The position numbers and the translations under genes were made by a program. Of a stretch of DNA of 64,000 bases, positions 26,385 to 35,243 are shown piece after piece (positions within the stretch are counted from its first letter, which is position 1; every line of letters begins with the position of its first letter). The notes beneath the pieces were generated by a model, which was given only the letters and a program-made list of their open reading frames with translations, searched no databases and was not told the DNA's origin. Source of the DNA: Bacteroidota bacterium. Lineage in GTDB: Bacteria > Bacteroidota > Bacteroidia > Chitinophagales > Chitinophagaceae. The stretch spans positions 1 through 64,000 of the forward strand of contig JAEWBT010000047.1 in the NCBI GenBank assembly GCA_023391015.1. The letters are read 5' to 3'.

Positions 26385-29300
26385 TTATGCTACTTCCTGC
26401 ATCGCACTTTCATTCAGACCATCCAGAATCTCAATCACTCTTTTCGCCTCGTTATCTGCAAAAACGCCGCTCAATCCTTCATGACTGAAATTGATAAACG
26501 GCGACTCAAAAAGTTGCCCTCTGTCGATCATGCCGTTCTTGCACAGCGCGTTGATGATGGTGTTGATGAAGTGAATCTGCGTGGAACTGAAACGGTCAGT
26601 TTGCAGGAATTCACCGAAAGCTTCCTTGGCTGCATTGATATCCATACCCAGTAAGCCTCGGATGAAAGCCGCTAGTGATTTCCCTTTAGTGATATCCTCC
26701 AAATTGATTGCTGCTTGCTGTTCCCCATCAAGGGTATAAAGCATCTGCGCTAAGGCCTCTAGCTCCGCGCGGGTAATGGGCTGTGCGGTGCGGATACGAT
26801 GAATCGTCAGGTGGTGCTGATTCTCTCGCAGAAAGCGCTCTATGCGTTTACGGTAAGCATCCAAGGGCGAATAGCCGGTCATTATTTCGGATTCTTCCAC
26901 TGCGCCTGTCAGCATATCCTCTACATTGGTATAAAGGTTGCGCTTCTGCTCGGTTTCTACATAGGCAATAAGGCCCCGAAGTACTTCCCGGAGGTTTTCT
27001 ATGCGCTCCACGCTCGCTTCCTGCCAGAACTCGGGTTCTTGTGTGGCCCAGATGAGGGGCTCTTGTGCTGCCACTGCAGGAATGCGGAGTTTTTGCAACA
27101 ACCCGGCCACAGCAGCCGCGATCTTTTGCTGATAGCTTGCGATGCGCGTACCGCTGCTCAACATTTCAGTCAGCAGCCGATAGCACAAGAGATCAAAGCG
27201 CCGTGCGGCTTCTTCACTGCCTTCCGCATTCCCAACCAAGGACGCCAATTTTCCCAAGTCTGCAATGGCAATGCGGGAAAGCGAATGCCAGCTTTCGGGC
27301 TGTTGGTAGATGTGCAGCTCCCGAAGCACCCGCTTCACGCGGAAGTCGTCATCGGTGAGCGCATTAACTTCTTTTTGCAGTCCGGCTATTAAGCTTTCCC
27401 CCAGCGTTTGTTCGCCTTCCGTCTTTCTACTTTTTTGCTGAAGCAGATAAACCAGTTCTAAGCGAATTAGAAAGCGCTGCTCGGTGATGGACATCGGTAA
27501 TGCAGCTTCCTCTTCTTTCACCTGGGCACGGAAAAACTCAATGTTCCCGCACACGTCGAAAATGTAGAAGAATGTCTTGTCTTCGCCCGGCCCAAACACG
27601 TCGGGACACAGGCGTGTGCCGCGTCCCACCATCTGCCAGAACTTGGCTTTGCTGCGTACGGGCTTGAAGAAGACAAGGTTCAGTACTTCGGGAATATCAA
27701 TGCCGGTGTCTAGCATATCTACCGAAACGGCGATGCGGAAAAGGCCGTTGCCGGGATCACTGAAAGTGTCAATCAGGCTTTGCGCATAATCAATTTGGCT
27801 GTCAATTACCCAAAGCATTTTCCCTCCATAATGAGGATAGCGCTTGTTGAAGCATTCTTCTATAAACAGCGCATGAGCATGGTTCTTGGCGAAAATGATC
27901 GTTTTGCCTAAGCGGTCACCGCCGCTCACCTTTTGACCTTTCTCCATCAGCAAGTCCAGTACTTTGTTTATGGTATCCACATTGAACAGCCAGCTATTGA
28001 CGGCACCGCTGCTTACGTCTTCCGGGCCTTCGCCATAGGTAGACATAAAGTCTTCTTCATAACGCGCTTTATCTTCTTCGCTCAGCTCATCATACTTCAC
28101 GCCCTGCCGGGGGAATTTCAGCGGAATAGGCAGTGCTTTTGGCGGAACGAGGTAGCGGTCCTGCACAGCTTGTTCCAACTCGTAAGCATAGGTAGGGTTG
28201 TGGACTTCCAACCCGAAAAGCTCGTACGTATCCTTATCGCCGTCGGCTTTAGGCGTAGCGGTAAGGCCGATAAACAGGGCGTCAAAATAGTCGAACAGCG
28301 CGCGGTATTTCTGATAGACACTGCGGTGCGCTTCGTCAATGATAATCACATCAAAATGGCCCACACCGTAGAAGCGCCGTCCTTCAGGACGTACGCGGTC
28401 TATGCGGTTCATCATAGTGGGGTAGGTGCTGAACACAATCCGGCTGCTGCCGTCGTCTTCCTCCTTGGTAAGGTCTATCGCGGGGAAATTAGAAAGGTGC
28501 TGATTGAAAGCGTCTTTCGCCTGCTTTACCAAGGCGTTGCGATCGGCCAGAAACAGAATACGCTTGGCCCAGCCTGCCTTAGTAAGAAGTTCTACCAGCG
28601 CCGCTGCCGTGCGTGTTTTGCCGCTGCCCGTAGCCATCACCAACAAGGCACCACGGTTGCGCGCCTCCAGTCTTTCGGCGACGCTTTGGATGGCTGCTTT
28701 CTGATAGTAACGCTCTACAATGGCGGTATTTATCGGTGCACTCATGAGGCTTTGCCGCAGGCTTCGCCGGTTTACCAGCCGCTCCAGTTCGTCCTTGCTG
28801 TAGATGCCCAGCACCTGCCGGGGCGGATAGCCGGAAGCATCATCCCACAGCATTGTTTCAAAACCGTTGGTGTAAAAAATAACCGGACGGCGGCCATGCA
28901 TCTTCTCCAGGCAATCGGCGTAAAGCTCCGCCTGCCGTTTCCCTTTCTCCACATCTGCGGTGGTCTTTTTGGCCTCTACCACAGCCAGCGGCACATGGTC
29001 GTCGCCCCAGAGCACATAGTCGGCTTTGCCGTTGCCGCTATTTCTAGGCATGCCCACCACCGGATATTCGCACACATTGGGCGCGCTCACATCCCAGCCT
29101 GCTTCTTTGAGCATTACGTCAATATAGAGGCGGCGGGTTTCAGCTTCGGAGAGCGATGCGCTGAAGGCCGGAGCCGTGTTGCGGTTGCGTTGCTTGGCGG
29201 CCTGCACTGCTTCTAATCGGGCTTCCAGTGCCGCGCGTGCCGCTTCATTTTGTTGTAGCGCCTTATTAGCTCTTTCCAACTGTTGCCGCGTGTCTTCATA

Positions 29301-29774
29301 CTGAGCTCGCAGCGCTTCCAATTCCTTGCGGCTGCGCTTCACGGGGTCGCCGGTAGGCAACAGGCTTTCATCAAAAGCACCCGTGGGCGTATGGCTCCGG
29401 CTGTAGAGGCGTACTACCCACTGCGACAGGTCAAAAAGGATGCGCAACGCCGCCAGAGATTCCTGCTGGGTAACGGGCGTGCTGCTATGCGCCGCGAGAT
29501 TGCCGGTTCTACGCAGCAGGTGCAGGTTGCGCAGCAGGGTAGGCGGCAGAATTTCCGTAAAGCTTTTTTCATACATCAGCGAAGCGAGGCCTGTGTCGGC
29601 AGGTAGCGTCAGGTCGCTGTCATTGTCATATAACCAACTCACCCAAGCTTCCAGGTTTTTGCGGCTCAGAATGGCACTGTACACCGGGTCGGTAAACACA
29701 TATTGCTCGGCCTTGCAGGCATCAGGGGCCAGCGCGGCAAATTCCGATTGTAAAAAGTTGAAGTTGGAAGCCAT
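26385..29774 (-). CDS. hsdR: Type I restriction enzyme, R subunit
   Basis: HsdR translocates DNA and cuts it when the target is unmethylated. The 1,129-residue protein has an N-terminal DUF4145-like helical region (1-130), a coiled coil (145-200), a PD-(D/E)XK nuclease with D252, E267 and K269 (GKADYVLWGD, AVVEAKK), and the SF2 motor with Walker A ATGSGKT (381-387) and DEAH near 458, plus the helical C-terminus. It is a separate transcription unit from hsdM-hsdS: it has its own operator (29873-29893) behind a strong terminator, so restriction can be timed independently of methylation. Confidence 0.94.
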   Translation of the reverse strand: MASNFNFLQSEFAALAPDACKAEQYVFTDPVYSAILSRKNLEAWVSWLYDNDSDLTLPADTGLASLMYEKSFTEILPPTLLRNLHLLRRTGNLAAHSSTPVTQQESLAALRILFDLSQWVVRLYSRSHTPTGAFDESLLPTGDPVKRSRKELEALRAQYEDTRQQLERANKALQQNEAARAALEARLEAVQAAKQRNRNTAPAFSASLSEAETRRLYIDVMLKEAGWDVSAPNVCEYPVVGMPRNSGNGKADYVLWGDDHVPLAVVEAKKTTADVEKGKRQAELYADCLEKMHGRRPVIFYTNGFETMLWDDASGYPPRQVLGIYSKDELERLVNRRSLRQSLMSAPINTAIVERYYQKAAIQSVAERLEARNRGALLVMATGSGKTRTAAALVELLTKAGWAKRILFLADRNALVKQAKDAFNQHLSNFPAIDLTKEEDDGSSRIVFSTYPTMMNRIDRVRPEGRRFYGVGHFDVIIIDEAHRSVYQKYRALFDYFDALFIGLTATPKADGDKDTYELFGLEVHNPTYAYELEQAVQDRYLVPPKALPIPLKFPRQGVKYDELSEEDKARYEEDFMSTYGEGPEDVSSGAVNSWLFNVDTINKVLDLLMEKGQKVSGGDRLGKTIIFAKNHAHALFIEECFNKRYPHYGGKMLWVIDSQIDYAQSLIDTFSDPGNGLFRIAVSVDMLDTGIDIPEVLNLVFFKPVRSKAKFWQMVGRGTRLCPDVFGPGEDKTFFYIFDVCGNIEFFRAQVKEEEAALPMSITEQRFLIRLELVYLLQQKSRKTEGEQTLGESLIAGLQKEVNALTDDDFRVKRVLRELHIYQQPESWHSLSRIAIADLGKLASLVGNAEGSEEAARRFDLLCYRLLTEMLSSGTRIASYQQKIAAAVAGLLQKLRIPAVAAQEPLIWATQEPEFWQEASVERIENLREVLRGLIAYVETEQKRNLYTNVEDMLTGAVEESEIMTGYSPLDAYRKRIERFLRENQHHLTIHRIRTAQPITRAELEALAQMLYTLDGEQQAAINLEDITKGKSLAAFIRGLLGMDINAAKEAFGEFLQTDRFSSTQIHFINTIINALCKNGMIDRGQLFESPFINFSHEGLSGVFADNEAKRVIEILDGLNESAMQEVA

Positions 29775-29872
29775 TGTGCAGAAGAGAGGCTAATGTAATA
29801 AGAAAACTTTCCAGAAAAAAGCTACGGGTTATTTTCTGGAGCGCGCTTTCCTACCACAAAGGAAAGAGTGTG

Positions 29873-29893
29873 TTGTGCAGCGGATTTGCACAA
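29873..29893. promoter_or_regulatory. Shared operator, copy 2 (upstream of hsdR)
   Basis: Perfect inverted repeat TTGTGCA-N7-TGCACAA, 99 bp upstream of the hsdR ATG. Confidence 0.8.
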
Positions 29894-29917
29894 CTATCTA
29901 TTCCTAAATTTGGTCTT

Positions 29918-29972
29918 ATAATTTCAACAAATCGCAACAGAATCCAATTCTGTTGCGATTTGTTGAAATTAT
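29918..29972. terminator. Perfect 26-bp inverted repeat overlapping the PIN gene stop codon
   Basis: The arms 29918-29943 and 29947-29972 are exact reverse complements with a 3-nt loop. It spans the stop codon of the PIN gene (29969-29971) and separates that operon from the hsdR promoter. It is far longer than needed for termination. A/T-rich ends could allow action in both directions. Confidence 0.85.
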
Positions 29973-30514
29973 GGCTTCGAGGCCATGAAATCTATATTTC
30001 GGCAAGTATATCCGGCGAACTTAGTTACCGGCAATCTTGAGCCTGCTGATAATACCGCTGTGATAAAAGCATCGCAACGGGCTTCATCAAACAAGCCAGC
30101 CGCAACTGCCTGGCATAGAAAATCCATCGTTGTCAGGTAGTCTATGTGGTGGAGCTCGCAATAGTGCTTGGTGTCTTTGAGGTTGCTGCTTGCCAGAATA
30201 TTCTTTTGATAGCGCGCTACCGCAAGACAAGCACTTTCGCCATCGCCTTTAAAAAGGTTCTTCTTAATGGAGAAATATTCCCGCTTGATTTCTTCGTTTT
30301 CTTCCGGGAAAGCCATGAGTTGAATACGCTTCTTGGAGAGCAGATGAGACAGCTTTTGCATCATGGCTATCCGTTTCCAGTTCTGCAATTCCCTGTGCAC
30401 TTTATCCAGCATCCGTATCTGGCAATCGGGAAAAATCAGGTGAAGAATCTCTTCCTCTCCCGCGCTGATAAAATGGGAGACGACATCCGCATCAATCAAG
30501 ATAGTCCGCTTCAT
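29969..30514 (-). CDS. PIN-like domain protein
   Basis: The 181-residue product looks like a PIN nuclease: the first strand TILIDADVVSHF gives D8 and D10, the GDGESACLAVA helix gives E93, and SSNLKDTK gives D114, with a later D near 129. PIN proteins are mostly toxin RNases. It starts inside the end of the ImmA/IrrE gene (23-nt overlap), so the two are coupled. A toxin regulated by the protease and XRE protein is the simplest reading, but such trios are not well characterised. The 3' end runs into the 26-bp inverted repeat. Confidence 0.75.
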   Translation of the reverse strand: MKRTILIDADVVSHFISAGEEEILHLIFPDCQIRMLDKVHRELQNWKRIAMMQKLSHLLSKKRIQLMAFPEENEEIKREYFSIKKNLFKGDGESACLAVARYQKNILASSNLKDTKHYCELHHIDYLTTMDFLCQAVAAGLFDEARCDAFITAVLSAGSRLPVTKFAGYTCRNIDFMASKP

Positions 30515-31253
30515 CTGATTGAGATTCTAAACCGGAAAAATCTACGCCCAAATCATGAAGCAGTGCGTAGTAGTGACTCTGCGAAATAACCTCCTTGTCG
30601 TACAAAGTGCGGGCGAGGCTGCCATAGCCGCCAATCACCACGTCATTGTTTCCCGGCTCATATAGGCTGGTGCTGTAACCGTGTTCCCATGCACTGCGCC
30701 GCACGTTTTGCAAAAAGACTGCTTCATCGTCTTTGTGAATAAGTTTCCGCTCGCGTAAGCGGCGCACCAATACGCGGCGGCTACAGGAATACAATTGTTC
30801 AATGTATAGCAGTGTTCGGAGCGTAACCCGACCCGCGCGCAGATCTTCGTCGGGAACGTGCATCAACAAGCCGTCTTCCGGCAGCAGCAGATAAGACGCA
30901 AAAACATCGGCCTGATATTCTACTGGATCGGCTTTCTTGTTAAACCGTTCTACGTAAGAAACCTGGCTGGTAAAATTGGGCTGCACATACAGATGATACA
31001 GTTCATGGCAAATCGTGAAGTGCTGCTTGCCGAGCGACTGATTGCTGTTCACGAGCATAAAACGCCAAAAATCGTCGCCGTCAGGCCTTGCTATCTTCAG
31101 CGCCATGCCTGAAAAAGCATCCGACAGTGGCTTAAAAACCGTGAGGACACCGCGCTTCTGTAACAGGCTTTTGAGCCGGATAGGCTCGCTGTTGTTGAAG
31201 CCACATTCCAACCGAAAGTGAGCGGCTTCTTTTTTCAACAGGTCTTCATTCAT
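30492..31253 (-). CDS. ImmA/IrrE family metallopeptidase
   Basis: A 253-residue zinc peptidase of the ImmA/IrrE type with the active-site helix FTICHELYHLYVQ (H83, E84, H87) and a downstream acidic ligand in VEYQADVFASYLLLPE, the typical third-ligand region. These enzymes cleave a cognate XRE repressor. The partner is the XRE gene directly upstream (8-nt overlap). The C-terminal 90 residues may sense a signal. The gene also overlaps the PIN gene downstream. Confidence 0.88.
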   Translation of the reverse strand: MNEDLLKKEAAHFRLECGFNNSEPIRLKSLLQKRGVLTVFKPLSDAFSGMALKIARPDGDDFWRFMLVNSNQSLGKQHFTICHELYHLYVQPNFTSQVSYVERFNKKADPVEYQADVFASYLLLPEDGLLMHVPDEDLRAGRVTLRTLLYIEQLYSCSRRVLVRRLRERKLIHKDDEAVFLQNVRRSAWEHGYSTSLYEPGNNDVVIGGYGSLARTLYDKEVISQSHYYALLHDLGVDFSGLESQSDEADYLD

Positions 31254-31599
31254 GCGGCAGCGCTTTTTTCATGTCCACGTAGTTGCGGACGATTTTCTTA
31301 AAGGCGGCAATGCTGGGAAGATCTTCCGCTTTCAAATCTTCGGCGCGAAAGGCGAAAGAAAGGTTTACGCTTTGCGCTGCTGAATCTTCTTCATAGAAGT
31401 CATATTCATGAATGCAGAACAAAGCGGCAGCCTTACTCAGTACGGCACTAGGAACTGACCGTTTACCATTTTCGTAATAGCTGACTTCTTCGCGGTTAAC
31501 GCCTAGATAATTTGCTAGTGCTTCTTGGGTGAGGCCGAACCGTTGCCGGTACTGCGCTAAATTCCGGCCAACGATGGGATTGAAGGTTGTTGTGGCCAT
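31246..31599 (-). CDS. XRE-family regulator paired with the ImmA/IrrE protease
   Basis: 117 residues with an XRE helix-turn-helix at about 8-60 (LAQYRQRFGLTQEALANYLG, then VNREEVSYYENGKRSVP) and a C-terminal helix that should be the protease-sensitive part. The ATG at 31597-31599 (MATTTFN) is chosen over an in-frame upstream start inside the operator region. It is the first gene of an XRE-ImmA-PIN operon set between hsdS and hsdR. It probably represses its own promoter through the repeats at 31621-31658. Confidence 0.85.
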   Translation of the reverse strand: MATTTFNPIVGRNLAQYRQRFGLTQEALANYLGVNREEVSYYENGKRSVPSAVLSKAAALFCIHEYDFYEEDSAAQSVNLSFAFRAEDLKAEDLPSIAAFKKIVRNYVDMKKALPHE

Positions 31600-31620
31600 A
31601 AAAAGGAGGGAGTGCTTTGC

Positions 31621-31658
31621 GGTAATGTACCGTGATGTACGGCACACTACCGTGTTAC
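31621..31658. promoter_or_regulatory. Probable operator of the XRE-ImmA-PIN operon
   Basis: A cluster of related words: GTAATGTACCGTG, GTACGGCAC and TACCGTGTTAC, with GTAA/TTAC at the two ends, lies 22-59 bp upstream of the XRE start codon. The repeated TACCGTG halves (on both strands) are what a dimeric XRE repressor would bind. Confidence 0.55.
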
Positions 31659-31725
31659 AAAATTAGACCACTTTCTGAGATTCCAAAGTTATTGTAACAG
31701 CAAACCACAATTTTTTTTACACAAC

Positions 31726-32871
31726 CTATGGATGCGCAAACACCCGATGTAGCAGGCTTTGGAACAAGGCCTCGCTTTTGGCTGCCGCTTCTTTTACCAA
31801 TGCCTTCTGCCGCTGAATGTTTTGCGCGATTTGGGCAAATTGAGTTTGAAGGGAAAGGGGTGGGAAGGGGATTTGAAGGTTTCTAATGATGCTTTGGTTT
31901 AAATTAGCCATTGTTACACCTTGCGCTTTCTTCTCCAATTCCCTTTTAATCTCCTTGCTCGACAGAACCAATAGTAAGTAAACAGAGTTTATGTTGTTTG
32001 GCCTAACAAACAAGGAGCCAGTTCCACACATCCAACCATTTTCGCGTTCAGTTACTAAGGCACACCTTCCCATTTCTCCTCTTCTCCCCATAATAATATC
32101 TCCTTCTAAAAGACGATAGTTATCTAAAGAGTTAGCTTTTTCAGGTGTTATGGAAAACTCCCTGTCTTCGCAAATCAATGACGCGCGAATATGCATAGGA
32201 TTTATTAGAGGAATGCCACCATCTACATAGTCTTCTGCGTGAAGTTGTGTGCCGAATGGACCAATCTGTATAGTAGAGTTCGTATCACCCAGCTTCTTTA
32301 CTTCCCACCCCTTTTCATTCTTCACCGGGTCGCCGAAAAGGTGGTGGAAATTGCTTTGCAGCAGGGCATCATACTTTGCCAATAAGGCTTTGTCTTTCTG
32401 GCGCACGGCATCCGCCGCGTCCAACAATGCCGCTATTTTTTGCTGGGCTGGAAGCGGGGGCAAGGGGATTTCTAAGTCTTTTACTACGCCTGTTGTAATA
32501 GCAGAGAAGGTTGAACCTGTGCCTTGCTGAGAAAGTTTTGGCTCTATATGCTTGAAGTAATAATAAGCGTACTTGGGATGAATTGAGCTCCCTGAACGGA
32601 TAGCTGCCAAACCTCTGCCTATACAACTCTTAGTATCGCAAATGTTTGTAGGGCCAACTGGTGCCCTTACAGAGAGAAGTATATCATCTGGAAAGGCAAT
32701 TTTATTAGGTGTATCGCACCACATTCTGACCTTAGGAAAATGCACGCCAAAGTCGGCTTTCCCTTGAAAGAAAGGTAATCCATTCCCCTCATTATTATAA
32801 GTTGAAGAAGGTGGAGACTGCCCGGCAATTACCTCACATACTTCCCCCAACCGTACTTTTTCCCACCTCAT
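31726..32871 (-). CDS. hsdS: Type I restriction system specificity subunit
   Basis: HsdS gives target recognition to the methylase and nuclease. The 381-residue protein has two target-recognition domains. The first begins WEKVRLGEVCEVIAGQSP and ends in a conserved helix LPPLPAQQKIAALLDAADA. The second begins GWEVKKLGD and ends with PPLSLQTQFAQIAQNIQRQ. The real start is the ATG at 32869-32871, overlapping the hsdM stop (ATGA). The frame stays open far upstream, inside hsdM, without meaning. The recognition sequence cannot be read from sequence. Confidence 0.93.
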   Translation of the reverse strand: MRWEKVRLGEVCEVIAGQSPPSSTYNNEGNGLPFFQGKADFGVHFPKVRMWCDTPNKIAFPDDILLSVRAPVGPTNICDTKSCIGRGLAAIRSGSSIHPKYAYYYFKHIEPKLSQQGTGSTFSAITTGVVKDLEIPLPPLPAQQKIAALLDAADAVRQKDKALLAKYDALLQSNFHHLFGDPVKNEKGWEVKKLGDTNSTIQIGPFGTQLHAEDYVDGGIPLINPMHIRASLICEDREFSITPEKANSLDNYRLLEGDIIMGRRGEMGRCALVTERENGWMCGTGSLFVRPNNINSVYLLLVLSSKEIKRELEKKAQGVTMANLNQSIIRNLQIPFPPLSLQTQFAQIAQNIQRQKALVKEAAAKSEALFQSLLHRVFAHP

Positions 32872-34355
32872 CCGACCAGCTCCTCCACAGCGCTTTCCTG
32901 CAACAGGTTTTCCAATTCCTGCAAGGCTTCGGCCCGCTCGGCGTCTAAAGCACGGATCTGGGCCATCAGGGTTTCGGGCGTTTCGTGGGCCACGGCTTCG
33001 TGTATCACTTCTTTGTAGCGGTTGATACTGAGGTCGTAGCCCTGCGCGCGGATGTCGGCCACCGGCACGGTAAAGCTTTTGGCCGTGCGTCCGCCGTTTT
33101 CGGGCTGGCCATTGTTCCACTTCGCAATCACATCGGGAATGTCGTTTTGCGCTACGGGCTGCCGCTTGTCGTCGAGGCTCAAGCCGTCGGCGGTCATGTC
33201 GTAGAACCACACGTCATCTGTGCCGCCTGTGCCGGTTTTGGTAAACAAGAGGATGGCCGTGCTGACGCCCGCGTATGGCTTAAACACGCCGGAGGGCATA
33301 GAGATCACGCCCTGCAAGCGGTGGTTGTCCACCAGTTCGGTGCGGATTTGCTTATGCGCCTTGCTGGAGCCAAAGAGCACGCCGTCGGGCACAATCACCG
33401 CCGCGCGTCCGCCCACCTGCAAGCCGCGCAGAATGAGCGCCAGAAACAGCAATTCCGTTTTCTTGGAATCGGCCATGCGGAGAATGGCTTTGTCCACCGC
33501 GTCTTTATCGAGCGAGCCGGTAAAAGGCGGATTGGCCAGGATGAGCGAAGCCTTGTTGGTAAACGCCGCATTGGCCTCCGAGAGGGCGTCCACATCGCGC
33601 AGGCGCGGCTCTTCAATGCCGTGCAAAATCATGTTCATGGCCCCGATGCGAATCATTGTTGGGTCGAACTCCATGCCGAGGAACATATCGGTGGCGAAAT
33701 GTTTCCGGAAATCGGCATCGTGAAACGCGTCGGCGTGGTGCGTATGGAGGTATTCGGCAGCACCCACCAGAAAGCCGCAGCTTCCGGCACTCGGGTCGCA
33801 GACGACGTCGGTGGTCTGCGGGCGCATCAGCTCCACCATCATTTGAATGATGTGGCGCGGCGTGCGAAACTGGCCATTTTGACCGGCGGTGGCAATCTTG
33901 CTCAGCAGGTATTCATACACGTCGCCTTTGGTGTCGCGGTCGGCCATCTGGATGTCCGAAAGCATATCCACCACCGCTGTGAGTAGGCGCGGCGTAGGAA
34001 TCATGAACACCGCGCCTTTCATAAAGCGGCCAAAAGCGCTGTCGGCGCTGCCATAGGCCTTCATAAAGTCAAAGACGCCGTTTTCTTTGGTGAAGAGGCG
34101 GAACATGCCCTCCGGGTCGAGGTCTTTGAAGGTACTCCAGCGCAGGTCTTTTTGTTCGGGCGTGAAGATGGGGTTTTCTATCGGCGTACCGAGGAGCGCC
34201 GCTTTCTTTTCTTTCGCGGTTTGCAGCTCATCGAGCCGCTTGATGAAGAGCAGGTAGGTGATTTGCTCAATAACGGTGAGCGGATTAGAAAGACCGCCCG
34301 TCCAGAAGGTATTCCAGATGCGGTCGATGTCGGCGCGGAGGGAGGAGGGGAGCAT
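32868..34355 (-). CDS. hsdM: Type I restriction system DNA methyltransferase subunit
   Basis: An N6-adenine methyltransferase of 495 residues: N-terminal helical HsdM domain (1-130, with YLLFIKRLDE), SAM-binding DPSAGSCGF at 187-195, and catalytic ANPPFTG with N275-P-P-F278. All key residues are intact, in contrast to the methylase-like part of the upstream kinase fusion. The start follows the stop of the receiver gene with no gap (TAAATG) and the stop overlaps hsdS, so the operon is tightly coupled. Confidence 0.95.
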   Translation of the reverse strand: MLPSSLRADIDRIWNTFWTGGLSNPLTVIEQITYLLFIKRLDELQTAKEKKAALLGTPIENPIFTPEQKDLRWSTFKDLDPEGMFRLFTKENGVFDFMKAYGSADSAFGRFMKGAVFMIPTPRLLTAVVDMLSDIQMADRDTKGDVYEYLLSKIATAGQNGQFRTPRHIIQMMVELMRPQTTDVVCDPSAGSCGFLVGAAEYLHTHHADAFHDADFRKHFATDMFLGMEFDPTMIRIGAMNMILHGIEEPRLRDVDALSEANAAFTNKASLILANPPFTGSLDKDAVDKAILRMADSKKTELLFLALILRGLQVGGRAAVIVPDGVLFGSSKAHKQIRTELVDNHRLQGVISMPSGVFKPYAGVSTAILLFTKTGTGGTDDVWFYDMTADGLSLDDKRQPVAQNDIPDVIAKWNNGQPENGGRTAKSFTVPVADIRAQGYDLSINRYKEVIHEAVAHETPETLMAQIRALDAERAEALQELENLLQESAVEELVG

Positions 34356-35243
34356 TTACTTAGTGAGCTTTGTTGACGCCCAGGCAAAGGTATCTGCGAG
34401 GCCGAGGGCGAGTCCTATAATTGTATTGTGAGTAGGGTAGTCAGCAATTGCGTTAGCGGCTTGTGGTGTATGACTACCGTATGCACTGGCTATTTTGCGG
34501 ATAGCCGTGAGATTGCTGTGAACATGAACGGGAATGTCTTTTTGGTCAGACAGATATTGAACGACATCACCCAAACGACTTGCCTGGGTTTTGATAATTC
34601 CAGGGCTGCTTCCTAAATAACCATCATAGAGCAAATCCGCTAGATGTTCGGCGCAGCGACGAAGCGCGCTTAGAGAGGCAATCCGATCTTCAATCCTGAA
34701 AGACGTGTATTTATCGTTTTTGAAGAGATTACTGACAACTTCTAAATCGGCTTGGGCAAAGTGGGCATCTACAAAACCAAAGATTTCAGGGTGTGCAAAT
34801 CTGATTTTGGCATGGTCAGAATCGTTGTAGGTGTCCCAGATGTGCTTTAGGAGACTTTGTTCATCACCTTTCTCAAAAATGGGACATTTTACAGCATTAC
34901 CTCCTAACCGAAGATTTATATCTGCGAATCCAGTATTGATGCAATGAGGGATGTGTAATTTTTGTTCGTACTCCAGTTGTTGAAGCTCCCGAAAAATACG
35001 AAATAGGTTTACCTCGTCTTCTGTCCCTTCTTGCTGTCCCTCTTGATTATAGGCGCGTGCATCGAGCACTAGAAACTGATATCTACTTGGCTTAGTTTTA
35101 AGTCGTTCTAGGAGGTCATCCACGTTATCAACCTGTTCTGTGATAACACGACTTTTTTGAGCGAGAAGTCTAAAGCTCGCAGCATAATCAGGTTTGTCTT
35201 CGTAAAGAAGAATGCGAATTGGTTTGGCTTGTTCTGTGCTCAT
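34356..35243 (-). CDS. Receiver-domain protein, partner of the kinase fusion
   Basis: Residues 8-135 form a response-regulator receiver domain: acidic pair E15-D16 (LLYEDKP), phospho-acceptor D61 (FLVLDARAY), T104 (INTGFAD) and K125 (FEKGD), with an insertion after D61. The remaining 160 residues are helical and are not a known DNA-binding output. One part (IRKIASAYGSHTPQ) faintly recalls Abi_C/HEPN-type helices, which I cannot confirm. It overlaps the upstream kinase gene by ATGA and abuts hsdM. I infer that it takes phosphate from the fusion protein and controls the restriction complex or acts as an effector. Confidence 0.8.
   Translation of the reverse strand: MSTEQAKPIRILLYEDKPDYAASFRLLAQKSRVITEQVDNVDDLLERLKTKPSRYQFLVLDARAYNQEGQQEGTEDEVNLFRIFRELQQLEYEQKLHIPHCINTGFADINLRLGGNAVKCPIFEKGDEQSLLKHIWDTYNDSDHAKIRFAHPEIFGFVDAHFAQADLEVVSNLFKNDKYTSFRIEDRIASLSALRRCAEHLADLLYDGYLGSSPGIIKTQASRLGDVVQYLSDQKDIPVHVHSNLTAIRKIASAYGSHTPQAANAIADYPTHNTIIGLALGLADTFAWASTKLTK

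Noticed and set aside
27933..29216. 427-codon open frame opposite hsdR
   Set aside because: Shadow of the hsdR coding strand (clear motifs lie on the minus strand).
32985..33986. 333-codon open frame opposite hsdM
   Set aside because: Shadow of hsdM, which has intact motifs and operon junctions.
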